Shown here one piece after another: positions 25,030 to 32,752 of a DNA stretch of 64,000 bases. The stretch's first letter is position 1, and each line of letters begins with the position of its first letter. Under the pieces are notes generated by a model that saw only the letters and a program-made list of their open reading frames with translations, ran no database searches and was not told where the DNA came from. The stretch is from an uncultured Flavobacteriales bacterium. Lineage in GTDB: Bacteria; Bacteroidota; Bacteroidia; Flavobacteriales; Crocinitomicaceae. The translations under genes were made by a program, and so were the position numbers. The stretch lies in NCBI GenBank assembly GCA_946482515.1, contig CAMLRS010000015.1:1-64000 (forward strand), written 5' to 3'.

Positions 25030-26877
25030 CTAAAACAGTTGGATTAAATCTTCATTGGTTATGGTGTGCAAAATGCGTTTTCCGCCCGGTGTGAACTGGT
25101 GTTCACTTTGGGCAAAGAGGCGTTCGAGCAGGTCGGCAATGACTTCTTCCTCGGCTGAAATCCGCAGGTGCATACTGCCGGCGAATGCCAGCTGCGACAT
25201 GGCCGTGTGGGCGATTTCACCTTTGTCGAGCGTTCCCATCTGGAGCTGCTCGAGGATTTTATCGACGCAGGATAAAACGGTCGATTCTGTCAGGATTTCC
25301 GGGATACCGGTCAGGTGCAACATTTCCTGTTCCCAGTTCCACGAAAAACCGATGCGTTCAAGTGTCATACGGTGTTCATCCCACGAGAGCTTTTCCTGTT
25401 TCGACAGGCTTTTTTCGAGCGGGAACAGCAATTGCTGCGAAGCCAGCGGGGAAACGTAAAATCCGCGCATGAGCTCTTCGTAGAGCAGGCGTTCCTGCGC
25501 CCGGCGGTAATGTACAAGCAGCAATCCCGTATCGATGGCAGCAACGATAAACGAGCCTTTCAGGATATACGGACCGTGCGGATGCAGGGAAGCGATGTCG
25601 AGCTGCTGTTGCTCCGGCTCTGCTTCCTGTTCCGGAACCGACAGCTCGTCGGTATTCCAGAATTGTTCCCATTGGGATGTCTCGGCGTGTTTTTTGATTC
25701 CGAATCCGGCCTGGTTCAATGCTTTGCTGAACGACGTTGTTTTGGTCGTTGAAGCCGCTGCCGTTTCCACGCGGAATGGATTGTAGGTCTTATCGACGCG
25801 GATCACCGGTTCAACAGGTGGTGCGTCCAGCATAGCCATCGGCAGGTCGAACTCACTTTCGCGGTCGAAATCGAGCGTAGGAGTAATGTTGAATTTCCCC
25901 AGTCCGAGACGGATAGCGCTGCGCAGAATGGAATAGATCGCTTTGTCTTCTTCGAATTTGATTTCCGTTTTCGTCGGGTGAACGTTCACGTCGATGTGTT
26001 TGGGATCAACTTCCAGGAAAAGGAAATAGCCCGGATACAGCTTCGCCGGCAGCAATTGTTCGAAGGCTGACGTAACGGCATGATTGAAATAAGTATCGCG
26101 GAAAAAGCGGTTGTTGACAAAGAAAAACTGTTCGCCGCGGGTTTTCTTGGCGGCTTCGGGCTTGGCCACAAATCCTTCGATGCGCACGATATCGGTTTGT
26201 TCGTTTACCGGAACGAGCTTGTCGTTGTAGTTTTTGCCGAATACATCTACCACGCGCTTGCGCAGCGGCCCTGGCAATAGATGGTAAATTTCCTGGTCGT
26301 TGTGCGTTAAACGGAACGATAGATCCGGATGGGCGAGGGCCACGCGCTCGAATTCTTCGAGGATGTGACGAAACTCGACGTTATCGGATTTCAGGAAGTT
26401 GCGGCGCGCCGGAACATTGTAGAACAGGTTTTTCACTTCAAAGGAAGCGCCTACGTTGCATTGAACGGGTTCCTGTTTGACGACCGTGCTGCCTTCAATC
26501 TGGAGGAGCGTGCCGAGCTCATCTTCCGTGCGACGCGTTTTCAGGCTCACGTGAGCGATCGCAGCAATGGAAGCCAATGCTTCCCCACGGAAACCTTTTG
26601 TAGTGAGCGCAAACAAATCACTGGCCTGACTGATCTTGCTGGTGGCGTGGCGTTCGAAACACATGCGCGCATCGAGCAGCGACATACCTTTTCCGTTATC
26701 GGAAACATGAATGAGCGTACGCCCTGCATCTTTGATCGCCACTTCAATTTTGGCCGCACCGGCATCGATGCAGTTTTCGATCAGCTCCTTGACAACAGAA
26801 GCCGGTCGTTGTACCACTTCGCCGGCAGCGATCTGGTTGGCAATATGATCGGGAAGTAAACGGATTACGTCAGCCAT
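25030..26877 (-). CDS. mutL: DNA mismatch repair protein MutL
   Basis: 615 residues. N-terminal GHKL ATPase (about 1-330): ELIENCIDAGA, DNGKGM, FRGEALASI, NVHPTKTEIKF. C-terminal dimerisation domain from about 425. In the place of the endonuclease metal motif DQHAxxE the chain reads LLLVHYRRAQERLLYEE (about 452-468), so the first Asp and the His are lost. The C-terminal CPHGRP block reads TPGGKR. The endonuclease may therefore be inactive. First gene of a four-gene minus-strand cluster. Confidence 0.94.
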   Translation of the reverse strand: MADVIRLLPDHIANQIAAGEVVQRPASVVKELIENCIDAGAAKIEVAIKDAGRTLIHVSDNGKGMSLLDARMCFERHATSKISQASDLFALTTKGFRGEALASIAAIAHVSLKTRRTEDELGTLLQIEGSTVVKQEPVQCNVGASFEVKNLFYNVPARRNFLKSDNVEFRHILEEFERVALAHPDLSFRLTHNDQEIYHLLPGPLRKRVVDVFGKNYNDKLVPVNEQTDIVRIEGFVAKPEAAKKTRGEQFFFVNNRFFRDTYFNHAVTSAFEQLLPAKLYPGYFLFLEVDPKHIDVNVHPTKTEIKFEEDKAIYSILRSAIRLGLGKFNITPTLDFDRESEFDLPMAMLDAPPVEPVIRVDKTYNPFRVETAAASTTKTTSFSKALNQAGFGIKKHAETSQWEQFWNTDELSVPEQEAEPEQQQLDIASLHPHGPYILKGSFIVAAIDTGLLLVHYRRAQERLLYEELMRGFYVSPLASQQLLFPLEKSLSKQEKLSWDEHRMTLERIGFSWNWEQEMLHLTGIPEILTESTVLSCVDKILEQLQMGTLDKGEIAHTAMSQLAFAGSMHLRISAEEEVIADLLERLFAQSEHQFTPGGKRILHTITNEDLIQLF

Positions 26878-27003
26878 ACAGGATCGGTTAAACAGGTTCG
26901 TTTTTCACTGTTGAAGCTCCGGGGAATTTCCCCGAAAAAAGAACCATTATTATTGGATTCCTGATAGCTGAAACGCATAGCCGCTCTTCTGGTACACATC
27001 CTG

Positions 27004-27011
27004 CAAACATA
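27004..27011 (-). promoter_or_regulatory. mutL cluster -7 promoter box
   Basis: CAAACATA on the plus strand, TATGTTTG on the minus strand. It would give mutL a ~120-nt leader carrying the 26920-26934 hairpin. Confidence 0.5.
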
Positions 27012-27247
27012 CGATTTATAATCCTTTTTGTGAACCGATTTTCCACCAATTCCGTTCCATTTTTCATCACCTGACAATGCGTCAGTTTATGCGCCTCACA
27101 GTCATTCAGATTCGTGCAAATTCGACAATTCACGAGAGAATGCATTTGGATAAAATGATATGCATCATTGAAAAGACGCTCCTTCACGCTACCTTCCGAT
27201 TGTGTGATTCTATCGTAGCTTTCCAATCTTCGAGCGGTGATAATCTT

Positions 27248-27255
27248 TATTTTTG
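27248..27255 (+). promoter_or_regulatory. -7 promoter box of the NagZ fusion gene
   Basis: TATTTTTG, exact TAnnTTTG, 15 nt before ATG 27271. Confidence 0.6.
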
Positions 27256-27270
27256 TCAAAAATAGATAAG

Positions 27271-30210
27271 ATGACCCATACGCGGTTTTTTGCCTTCTCC
27301 AGCCTCACGATTCCTTTTGTTCTGTTCTTCTCCATTGGCGCTAATCCGCTGCGTGTTTTGCCGAAGCCGTCTACGCCGGATGCCGGACAGGAAAAATGGG
27401 TCAACAGTCAATTGGCGAAGCTGACAACCGAAGAAAAGATCGCGCAATCGTTTATGGTAGCTTGCTGGTCGAACAGAAGCGAAGCCCATTTGCTTGAGAT
27501 TGAGCAGCAAATCCAGAAAGACAAGATAGGCGGTGTGATCTTTTTCCAGGGCGAACGCAAGAACCTGGTGAGCGCTATCGACCGTTTTCAGCAGAAAGCA
27601 GCTGTTCCGCTGTTGATTGGAATGGACGCTGAATGGGGGATCGCGATGCGCATTTTCGGTGAAGAGCGGTTCCCGTATGCACAAACCATCGGCGCGGCCG
27701 ACGACCTCGAATTGACACGCAAAATCGGCGAGTACATGGGCATCGAATGCAGTCAGCTGGGTATTCACCTCAATTTCGCACCTGTAGCCGATATCAACAG
27801 CAATCCCAACAACCCAGTGATCGGTTTCCGTTCTTTTGGCTCGTCGACGAATCATGTGGGCAAACACGTAAACGCTTTCGTACGTGGTATGGAAGGAACC
27901 GGCGTATTAAGCTGTGTGAAACATTTTCCCGGCCACGGCGACACCGATAAAGATTCGCATTACGAATTGCCGGTCGTTTCGCATACGCTGGCGGCCTTTG
28001 AAAACATGGATTTTATTCCGTTCAGCAGTGGCATTGCGGGCGGAACAAGTGCGGTGATGGTTGCACATCTGAACGTTCCATCGCTCGACAGCACTGGTAC
28101 GCCGAGCAGCTTGTCGAAGCCCGTTATCCAGCATTACCTGCGCAAAAAGCTCGGCTTTGAAGGCCTGGTAGTTTCCGACGCGCTCAATATGCAGGCGGTG
28201 AGCGATAAATACGGCAAATCCGAAGTGGTGGCCAAAGCTTACATTGCCGGTTGCGACATTTTGCTGTACCCTGAAAGCGTTTCCGAAGCCATTGCGCTGA
28301 TCAAACAGAAAATAGCTGCGGGCGAGCTTACGATGAACGACGTCGACGAGCGCTGCAAACGCGTCTTGCGGGCCAAATACAAAGCTATTGTGAACCGCCC
28401 TATGATCAAGCGTCCGGACCCAACAACCGGTCGTAGCCTGGCCATTGCGCAGACCTATGAAAAAGCATTCACGGTACTCAAAAACGAAGGAAATGCGTTG
28501 CCGATCGACCGGCTCGACATCAAAATCGCGCGTATCAGCATTGGTATGCACACCGGTCCGTTTGCCGAAAGCCTGGAGCGCTATGCGACGATGGACCAAT
28601 TCCATTACTTCACCGTTGATGAAGCGCTGGAACGTATGAAAGCGACAGCTGAATGGGAGCAATACGATGTCATTCTGACCGATTTTCATGCCAGTACACA
28701 GCGCCAGAAAGATTACTACGGCTTCGGTTTGTGGGAAAAACTGCTGCAGCGACTGCCGGAGAAACCGAAAGTGATTTCCGTCTTTTTCGGTAATCCAGCC
28801 GGACTTTCCCGCGTAGCGACTTTGCCTACACAGATGGACGCCTGCGTGGTAGCATACGAAAACCATGCAGTGGCGCAGGAACGTGCCGGTCAGCTGGTAG
28901 TAGGAGCGATCGGTGCCAATGGCACACTGCAAACGGCCATTAACGATGCATTTCCGGTTGGATCAGGCATCAAAGTCAATGGAAATGGTCGTTTGAAATA
29001 CACCGTTCCGGAAGAATTGGGCATTTCTTCAGCAAAACTGAACGAAATCGACGCGGTGGTAGACAACGCCATTCGTTCGCGCGCTTTACCGGGCTGTCAG
29101 ATTGTGGTGGCGGTAAAAGGAAGGATCATTTTCCGGAAAGCATACGGAACGACGATGTACGAACAGGGTGATTCCATTACGAACGATCATTTGTACGATA
29201 TTGCTTCGGTGACCAAGATCGCTTCGTCGACCATGTCTTTGATGAAGCTCGCTTCGGAAGGCAAATTCGATGTGGACCAGACGCTGGGCGAGCTGTTGCC
29301 GGATGTAACCAACGGAACGCCGTACGCGAAGCTCAAAGCACGAGATTTACTCACACACCAGGCAGGATTAACGCCGTGGATTCCGTTCTACAAATCGACG
29401 CTCAACAGCGGTGCGCTTGATCCGGCGATTTACAGTCGCACGAAAAAAGAAGGCTTTTCAACGCCTGTAGCCGAGAATATCTGGATCCGCGATGATTATG
29501 CGCAGACCATGATGCGAACCATCCTGAATACGGCGCTTTCGGGCAAAAAAGCCTACGAATATTCCGATCTCGGATACTATTTCTTCAATCAATATATTCG
29601 GAAGATAAGCGGTCAATCGCAGGACCAGTATGTGCTGAACGCGCTGTACAAACCACTTGGATTGCGCCGGATTATGTATTTGCCGATGAAGCGTTACCCG
29701 CTGAATCAGATCGTTCCGACCGAATTCGATAAGGAATTCCGTCAGCAGATTGTTCACGGCTATGTACACGATCCGGGAGCAGCTATGTTGGGTGGTGTAG
29801 GCGGTCATGCCGGCATTTTCTCCAATGCAACCGATTTGGCGGCCATTATGCAGCTCTTCCTCAATGACGGACAGATCGGTGATTACAGCCTGATAGATAA
29901 AGCTGTGGTGAAAGAATACACGCGCTGTCAGTTTTGTCCGGGGAATCGTCGCGGCATTGGCTTCGACAAACCGACTGTGAATCGTCAGGGCGGACCAACA
30001 TCGTCGCTGGTTTCACTGGCGAGCTTCGGTCATTCGGGCTTTACGGGAACACTGGCCTGGGCCGATCCGGAATACCACATCAATTACGTCTTTTTATCAA
30101 ACCGCGTCTATCCCGACGCCGACAACTGGAAAATTACCAATATGGGGATCCGCACGGAAATCCAACGCATTATTTACGAAGCCGTTTTACAGGCTGGAAA
30201 CCCACAATAA
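27271..30210 (+). CDS. GH3 beta-N-acetylhexosaminidase fused to a class C beta-lactamase-like domain
   Basis: 979 residues with a signal peptide. About 40-560: glycoside hydrolase family 3 with the NagZ-type catalytic loop KHFPGHGDTDKDSH and nucleophile Asp in VSDALNMQAV. About 590-979: serine beta-lactamase/esterase-like fold with SxxK (SVTK in DIASVTKIASS), a YSD motif in the Tyr position and HSGFTG near the C-terminus. By family knowledge this Bacteroidota architecture acts in the periplasm on peptidoglycan fragments, the second domain as a peptidase or esterase. ATG at 27271 chosen because the upstream TTG lies in the promoter. Confidence 0.9.
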   Translation: MTHTRFFAFSSLTIPFVLFFSIGANPLRVLPKPSTPDAGQEKWVNSQLAKLTTEEKIAQSFMVACWSNRSEAHLLEIEQQIQKDKIGGVIFFQGERKNLVSAIDRFQQKAAVPLLIGMDAEWGIAMRIFGEERFPYAQTIGAADDLELTRKIGEYMGIECSQLGIHLNFAPVADINSNPNNPVIGFRSFGSSTNHVGKHVNAFVRGMEGTGVLSCVKHFPGHGDTDKDSHYELPVVSHTLAAFENMDFIPFSSGIAGGTSAVMVAHLNVPSLDSTGTPSSLSKPVIQHYLRKKLGFEGLVVSDALNMQAVSDKYGKSEVVAKAYIAGCDILLYPESVSEAIALIKQKIAAGELTMNDVDERCKRVLRAKYKAIVNRPMIKRPDPTTGRSLAIAQTYEKAFTVLKNEGNALPIDRLDIKIARISIGMHTGPFAESLERYATMDQFHYFTVDEALERMKATAEWEQYDVILTDFHASTQRQKDYYGFGLWEKLLQRLPEKPKVISVFFGNPAGLSRVATLPTQMDACVVAYENHAVAQERAGQLVVGAIGANGTLQTAINDAFPVGSGIKVNGNGRLKYTVPEELGISSAKLNEIDAVVDNAIRSRALPGCQIVVAVKGRIIFRKAYGTTMYEQGDSITNDHLYDIASVTKIASSTMSLMKLASEGKFDVDQTLGELLPDVTNGTPYAKLKARDLLTHQAGLTPWIPFYKSTLNSGALDPAIYSRTKKEGFSTPVAENIWIRDDYAQTMMRTILNTALSGKKAYEYSDLGYYFFNQYIRKISGQSQDQYVLNALYKPLGLRRIMYLPMKRYPLNQIVPTEFDKEFRQQIVHGYVHDPGAAMLGGVGGHAGIFSNATDLAAIMQLFLNDGQIGDYSLIDKAVVKEYTRCQFCPGNRRGIGFDKPTVNRQGGPTSSLVSLASFGHSGFTGTLAWADPEYHINYVFLSNRVYPDADNWKITNMGIRTEIQRIIYEAVLQAGNPQ

Positions 30211-30234
30211 GCGACCCCGATGCAGCAACAGATT

Positions 30235-31374
30235 ATGAAAATAGGAATTGTACTTTATCCCACCTTCGGCGGAAGCGGAGTGGTGGCAACCGAACTGGGC
30301 AAGGCGCTCGCGCTGAAAGGCCACCAGATTCATTTTATCACCTATTCACAGCCCGTTCGATTGGGCAGCTTCCGTGAGAATATCTTCTACCACGAAGTCG
30401 CCGTGAGCGATTACCCGCTGTTTGAATACCAGCCGTATGAGACTGAGCTGGCCAGTAAAATGGTCGATGTGGTGAAATACGAAAAGCTCGATCTTTTGCA
30501 CGTACATTACGCTATTCCGCATGCTTCGGCGGCGTTTATGGCCCAGCAGATCCTTAAATCGCAGGGAATCGATATTCCGTTCATCACTACGCTGCACGGA
30601 ACCGACATTACACTTGTAGGGAAAGACCCTTCGTTTGAACCCGTCATTACTTTTTGCCTGAACGCTTCGAATGCTGTTACGGCGGTTTCAGAAAGCCTGA
30701 AAAAAGACACCTATACGCATTTCGCCACCGAGCGCGAGATTCACGTAATCCCGAACTTCATCCAGGCCAAGCCTGAGCTGCCGGTGATCGATATGGAAAA
30801 ACGCCGTCATTATGCGGAAGACCACGAGCGCATTTTGTGCCACATTTCCAATTTCCGGAAAGTGAAACGTATCGAAGATGTGGTGGCTGTTTTCAAAAAA
30901 GTACAGGATCAGATTCCGGCCAAGCTTATCTTGGGTGGCGACGGTCCCGAACGTCCGCTGGTAGAGCGCATGGCCCGCGAAATGAATATTTGTCACAAGA
31001 TCATTTTCACCGGGAAAGTCCGCGATACGGGGCCTATCCTCGAGATCGCCGACCTGTTCCTGTTACCATCCGAAACGGAAAGCTTTGGTCTTGCGGCTTT
31101 GGAAGCCATGGCAGAAGGCGTTCCGGTGGTTTCGTCCAACACGGGCGGTATTCCGGAAGTGAACGAGCACAATTTCTCCGGTTTCTTATCCGACGTAGGC
31201 AACGTAGAAGAAATGTCGCAATACGCGCTTCAGCTGTTTTCCAACGAGGAAACACTGCAGAAATTCCGCAAGCAAGCCCTCGAACAGGCCCACAAGTTTT
31301 CATTGAAAGTCATTCTGCCGGTTTACGAAGAGCTGTATGAAAGCGTGGTGAAGCAGTTGCAACCGGTGAAGTAA
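30235..31374 (+). CDS. bshA: N-acetyl-alpha-D-glucosaminyl L-malate synthase BshA
   Basis: First step of bacillithiol synthesis: UDP-GlcNAc + L-malate to GlcNAc-malate. 379 residues, GT4 fold. MKIGIVLYPTFGGSGVVATELG at the N-terminus is nearly diagnostic; TTLHGTDITLVG, VSNFR-like ISNFRKVKR and the nucleotide-sugar motif PSETESFGLAALEAM complete it. An in-frame ATG five codons upstream (30220) is an alternative. No other bsh gene is in the window. Confidence 0.92.
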   Translation: MKIGIVLYPTFGGSGVVATELGKALALKGHQIHFITYSQPVRLGSFRENIFYHEVAVSDYPLFEYQPYETELASKMVDVVKYEKLDLLHVHYAIPHASAAFMAQQILKSQGIDIPFITTLHGTDITLVGKDPSFEPVITFCLNASNAVTAVSESLKKDTYTHFATEREIHVIPNFIQAKPELPVIDMEKRRHYAEDHERILCHISNFRKVKRIEDVVAVFKKVQDQIPAKLILGGDGPERPLVERMAREMNICHKIIFTGKVRDTGPILEIADLFLLPSETESFGLAALEAMAEGVPVVSSNTGGIPEVNEHNFSGFLSDVGNVEEMSQYALQLFSNEETLQKFRKQALEQAHKFSLKVILPVYEELYESVVKQLQPVK

Positions 31375-31387
31375 ATAGGATTTTATG

Positions 31388-31421
31388 CCTCCCCCTTTGG
31401 AGGGGGACTGAGGGGGAGGAT
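31388..31421. repeat. REP-like inverted repeat, left copy
   Basis: Begins CCTCCCCCTTTGGAGGGGGA and ends CTGAGGGGGAGGAT. It folds on itself: CCCCCT-TTGG-AGGGGG. The last base is part of the DUF559 stop codon (TTA on this strand). Confidence 0.9.
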
Positions 31422-31792
31422 TACTCCGATTGGGCTTTCATGGAATGAACAACGTGTTGTAATTGCTGGATTACAGTATCGATGTTATTCAACACTTCTC
31501 CTTCTGAAAAGCGTATAATGGTGTATCCAAGTTCTTCGATTCTTCGTTGCCGGTAAGCATCGTAGTTTCCTTTTGCGTTATGTGAGCTGCCATCGATCTC
31601 TATAACAAGACCAACTTCCTGACTGAGAAAATCGACGATAAAACGATCGAGTGGTCGTTGACGTTTGAATTTTATGCCTAATTGATTCCTGGAGAGCCCT
31701 GCTTTCCACAAATACTTTTCTGCACGGGAAACAGTTTCTGTCCTTAATTCATGAGCGAATTCCTTCAGTGTTTTGTTGTAGTGATCATTCAT
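31421..31792 (-). CDS. DUF559 (VSR/PD-(D/E)XK-like) endonuclease-domain protein
   Basis: 123 residues, the whole chain being one DUF559 domain: helical start with Glu25 (SRAEKYLWKAGL), KFKRQRPLDRFIVDF with Asp54, IEIDGSSH with Glu65, Asp67 and His71, then RRIEELGYTIIRFSEGEVLNN. All expected nuclease-core residues are present, so it should be active or recently so. Family members resemble Vsr mismatch endonuclease; their biological role is unknown. It stands alone between inverted repeats, its stop codon overlapping the left one. Confidence 0.88.
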   Translation of the reverse strand: MNDHYNKTLKEFAHELRTETVSRAEKYLWKAGLSRNQLGIKFKRQRPLDRFIVDFLSQEVGLVIEIDGSSHNAKGNYDAYRQRRIEELGYTIIRFSEGEVLNNIDTVIQQLQHVVHSMKAQSE

Positions 31793-31843
31793 TCAATAGC
31801 CTGTTTCTATTGAATATACGGAAAATTTATGACAAAGCGTTTC

Positions 31844-31876
31844 ATCCTCCCCCTTAGTCCCCCTCCAAAGGGGGAG
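31844..31876. repeat. REP-like inverted repeat, right copy
   Basis: ATCCTCCCCCTTAGTCCCCC followed by TCCAAAGGGGGAG: inverted copy of 31389-31421 with a single difference (T for C at 31855). It lies 51 nt upstream of the DUF559 start codon. Confidence 0.9.
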
Positions 31877-31906
31877 TAGTTTCTCCTTACAAAAGAGAAC
31901 AGAAGT

Positions 31907-32557
31907 TTAAAGTGCTTTCAAAGAAGCAATCACGGCCGTCGGATCTGCATTCCCAAACACAAAGCTTCCGGCAACGAGCGCATCGGCACCTGCGGCAACC
32001 AATTCTGCACCTGTTTCGGTATTCACGCCGCCGTCTACTTCAACGAGTGCTTTAGAGCCTTTTTCAGCGATGAGCTGTTTGGTTTGTTTCACTTTGTCGA
32101 TGGCCGTGCGGATGAATTTCTGTCCGCCGAAGCCCGGATTAACCGACATGATCAGTACGAGGTCGAGATCGGCAATTACGTTTTCCAATGCGCTCACCGG
32201 TGTGTGTGGATTCAAAGCTACACCTGCTTTCATTCCAGCTTCCTTGATGGCAGCTATCGTGCGGTGCAAATGCGTGCAGGCTTCGTAATGAACTGTCAGG
32301 ATATCGGCGCCGGCTTTTGCCAGCGGAGCGATGTACTGATCCGGATTCACGATCATAATGTGTACGTCGAGCGGTTTTTTTGCCACCTTTTTCAATGCTT
32401 CGATCACCGGGAACCCGAAGGAAATGTTCGGAACGAAAACGCCGTCCATCACATCAACGTGGAACCAGTCGGCCTGGCTGTTGTTGATCAGTTCGAAGTC
32501 GCGCTGGAGGTTACCAAAATCGCAGGAAAGAATGGAAGGGGCAATGATGACCGACAT
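31907..32557 (-). CDS. rpe: Ribulose-phosphate 3-epimerase
   Basis: Pentose phosphate pathway, ribulose-5-P to xylulose-5-P. 216 residues, beta/alpha barrel. IAPSILSCDFGNL, HVDVMDGVFVPNIS, LDVHIMI, MSVNPGFGGQKF and EVDGGVN with the catalytic Asp pair and metal His/Asp are all present. Monocistronic. Its promoter box and upstream repeat are near-identical in organisation to those of hemB. Confidence 0.95.
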   Translation of the reverse strand: MSVIIAPSILSCDFGNLQRDFELINNSQADWFHVDVMDGVFVPNISFGFPVIEALKKVAKKPLDVHIMIVNPDQYIAPLAKAGADILTVHYEACTHLHRTIAAIKEAGMKAGVALNPHTPVSALENVIADLDLVLIMSVNPGFGGQKFIRTAIDKVKQTKQLIAEKGSKALVEVDGGVNTETGAELVAAGADALVAGSFVFGNADPTAVIASLKAL

Positions 32558-32575
32558 AAAATCAATTTAGTTGCG

Positions 32576-32583
32576 CAAAGATA
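32576..32583 (-). promoter_or_regulatory. rpe -7 promoter box
   Basis: CAAAGATA on plus, TATCTTTG on minus: exact TAnnTTTG, 18 nt before the rpe ATG. Same ACTATCTTTG sequence as at hemB. Confidence 0.7.
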
Positions 32584-32752
32584 GTATTTAGTTGGAAGTT
32601 GGTAGTTTGAAGTTACGAGTTGGTTTGAAGCTAGTGAACTCACTAACTCTTCAACTTCTCAGTCTCCAGTCTTTCGGTCTCCTGTCAATCAGTCTTGATG
32701 TCCTAATGTCTTAAAACCTGTCTGCCGACAGGCAGGTCCTGAAGTCCCGAAA
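32584..32752. repeat. Composite word repeat, family B, rpe copy
   Basis: Read on the minus strand: TTAGGACATCAAGACTGATT, then GACAGGAGACCGAAAGACTG, GAGACTGAGAAGTTGAAGAG, TTAGTGAGTTCACTAGC, and AACTTCAAACTACCAACTTC CAACTA words, ending at the rpe -7 box. Same block order as 7748-7902. It also contains repeat D (32716-32737). Confidence 0.85.
32716..32737. repeat. Palindromic repeat D (CCTGTCTGCCGACAGGCAGG)
   Basis: CTGTC-TGCC-GACAG hairpin with direct AGG/CCT flanks. A diverged copy is at 56156-56182. This sequence type is, to my knowledge, frequent between genes in Bacteroidota. Confidence 0.65.

Larger units (their letters stand above)
26878..27270. other. Divergent spacer mutL / NagZ fusion
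   Basis: 393 nt without a convincing gene. It holds a perfect hairpin CGGGGAA-T-TTCCCCG (26920-26934) in the mutL leader, a minus-strand -7 box TATGTTTG (27004-27011) and a plus-strand box TATTTTTG (27248-27255). ORFs of 60-120 codons on both strands lack start signals and family likeness. Confidence 0.6.
31388..31876. mobile_element. Candidate nuclease mobile element: DUF559 gene between inverted REP-like repeats
   Basis: A 489-nt unit made of a 33-nt inverted repeat at each end (31389-31421 and 31844-31876, one mismatch) around a single gene that nearly fills it. The left repeat ends in the stop codon of the gene. The flanks are unrelated genes (bshA and rpe). The architecture recalls REP/TnpA-REP and homing-type elements; mobility is inferred only. 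Confidence 0.6.

Noticed and set aside
26888..27259. Minus-strand ORF of 123 codons upstream of mutL
   Set aside because: Contains the mutL promoter box and a hairpin, has no plausible start signal and no family likeness.
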